Source: Sabulicella glaciei
GTDB lineage: Bacteria > Pseudomonadota > Alphaproteobacteria > Acetobacterales > Acetobacteraceae
Direction of reading: 5' to 3'
Length of the DNA: 64,000 nucleotides
Assembly: GCF_026183895.1 (NCBI RefSeq)
Contig: NZ_JAPFQI010000005.1
Coordinates: forward strand, 1 to 64,000
The notes beneath the pieces were generated by a model. It had not been told where the DNA came from. It ran no database searches and saw only the letters and a list, made by a program, of their open reading frames with translations. Position 1 is the first letter of the stretch; every line of letters begins with the position of its first letter. Positions 63,029 to 64,000 of this stretch are shown here, one piece after another. The translations under genes were made by a program, and so were the position numbers.

Positions 63029-64000
63029 AGCGTCTCCTTCTTGCCGGCGTGGCGCTGCTCGCCCTTGCCGGACCCGCCTTCGCGCAGAATGGGCAGCGCA
63101 CGCCCAGCGGCTCGCAGCCCCTGCCCCTGCCGACCGGCACGCCGGTGCTGCGCCTTGCCGAGGCGGAGCAGCGCCTCGTCGAGCGCAACCTCGCCGTCAT
63201 CGCCGCGCAGCGCGGGGTCGATGCGGCGCGGGCGCAGCGCCTCGTTTCCTCCTCGCGGCCGCCGCCGGAGGTGAGCGTGGGCAACACCTTCGGCCAGTAC
63301 ACGGAAACGAGCCGCCGCTCCGTGCGCGATGCACGCTTCCTGTCGCCCACCACCAACATCAATGCCGGGCTGACCGTGCTGATCGAGCGCGGGGGCAAGC
63401 GCGAGCTGCGCACGCGCCTCGCCGACGAGAACATCGTGGTGGCGGAGGCGCAGGTCCTGGACGCGCTGCGGCTCCAGCTCTTCACCCTGCGCCAGGCCTT
63501 CATCGCGGCGCTGGCGGCGCGCGCCAACCTGGAGGTCGCGTTCAACAACCGCGAAAGCCTGGACCGGACGGAAGGGCTGCTGGCGCGCCAAGTGCGGGAC
63601 GGCGCCATTCCCGAGGGCGACCTCCTGCGCTTCCAGGCGAGCCGCCTGCCCTTCGAGGCCGAGGTGACGAGCGCCGCCCAGGCCTATGCCGCCGCGGTGG
63701 CGCAGGTCGCTGTCGCGCTCGCCGCCGATGCAGCGTCCTTCAGCCCGGCCCCCGCCCAGGCGCAGCGGCGCCAGACCGCCTCGCAGCCGCGCCTCGTGCT
63801 GCCGCCCGTCGCCTTCGACCTGCGCGGCAACTTCGAGGCCCGGCCCGGCCTGGGCGTGTCGCAGGGCGAATTGCGGGACGCGGTGCAGACCCGGCCCGAC
63901 GTGGTGGTGGCGGCACGGCAGTTCCAGGCGGCGGTGGCGAACACCGACCTCGCCCAGGCGGGGCGATACCGCGACGTGACGGCCAGCGGGGGCTGGAACC
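63025..64000 (+). CDS. TolC-family outer-membrane efflux protein (3'-truncated by window)
   Basis: The first 325 residues are visible; the frame is open at the window end. A signal peptide (MKRLLLAGVALLALAGPAFA) precedes RLAEAEQRLVERNLAVIAAQ, the typical start of the first outer-membrane factor repeat, then NINAGLTVLIERGGKRELRT and long helices. It forms the outer-membrane exit of the RND system before it. The ATG overlaps the RND stop (ATGA). The N-terminus resembles the CzcC/CusC type. Confidence 0.88.
   Translation, partial: MKRLLLAGVALLALAGPAFAQNGQRTPSGSQPLPLPTGTPVLRLAEAEQRLVERNLAVIAAQRGVDAARAQRLVSSSRPPPEVSVGNTFGQYTETSRRSVRDARFLSPTTNINAGLTVLIERGGKRELRTRLADENIVVAEAQVLDALRLQLFTLRQAFIAALAARANLEVAFNNRESLDRTEGLLARQVRDGAIPEGDLLRFQASRLPFEAEVTSAAQAYAAAVAQVAVALAADAASFSPAPAQAQRRQTASQPRLVLPPVAFDLRGNFEARPGLGVSQGELRDAVQTRPDVVVAARQFQAAVANTDLAQAGRYRDVTASGGWN

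Overview
The window is a chromosomal segment of a very GC-rich alphaproteobacterium. GcrA with GANTC sites in its promoter, an aa3-type cytochrome oxidase cluster with a small CoxF-like gene, a PmtA-type methyltransferase and a GTTC-N7-GTTC SOS box all point to Alphaproteobacteria. Protein style and gene neighbourhoods suggest Rhodospirillales, most likely a Roseomonas-like member of the Acetobacteraceae; that placement is recognition, not a search result. No tRNA, rRNA, CRISPR array, transposase or integrase was found. Genes are tightly packed, often with 4-base ATGA, GTGA or TTGA stop/start overlaps.

Layout. 0-9.9 kb: the end of a TonB-family gene, a minus-strand rph-rdgB-small membrane protein run, a START-like protein, a minus-strand tandem GNAT, DinB and manganese catalase group, an aspartate aminotransferase, accA with an MFS exporter, and a dapA-family gene behind a structured intergenic region. 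9.8-14.3 kb: a TPR-methyltransferase, fabD-GNAT-fabG, and the branched-chain aminotransferase ilvE. 14.4-17.0 kb: MarR regulator, OmpR-type response regulator and EnvZ-type kinase. 17.1-24.6 kb: cytochrome c oxidase genes in two convergent blocks (ctaE-surf1-M32 peptidase on plus; ctaC-ctaD-ctaB-coxF-ctaG on minus). 24.7-28.5 kb: an ArsR/SmtB regulator with a complete alpha-5 zinc site, divergent from a TroABCD-type zinc/manganese uptake operon. 28.5-30.1 kb: PmtA-like methyltransferase and a DMT transporter.

30.2-37.8 kb is a degraded T7-like (podovirus) prophage remnant. It holds a self-cleaving S24 repressor, a divergent promoter with a perfect SOS box, two unknown early genes, a strong intrinsic terminator, a portal gene with a -1 frameshift that is joined in frame to a tailspike, a small terminase candidate, a large terminase with another -1 frameshift, a holin-like protein and a SleB-type lysin. 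Capsid and internal virion genes are absent. The order matches T7 with everything between portal and tail fibre deleted.

37.9-64 kb: DUF952, a second DMT transporter, pyrD, a HAD hydrolase, gcrA behind a promoter with a DnaA-box-like site and two GANTC sites, a WD40-cytochrome c fusion, MaoC, a LOG-family protein, then ribF and ileS-lspA-lipoprotein. After these come an exported beta-propeller, TerC, tatA, the methionine salvage genes mtnB-mtnD-mtnC, corA, a formamidase-family enzyme, two tandem orphan amino-acid-binding proteins, and a heavy-metal RND efflux operon whose TolC-like gene runs off the end.

The most interesting signals are the prophage remnant with its SOS-box early genes, the gcrA promoter architecture, the zinc sensor facing an uptake operon, the WD40-cytochrome c fusion, a three-copy structured repeat that starts at the stop codon of the gene before it, and an 18-bp perfect hairpin over the start of a GNAT gene.
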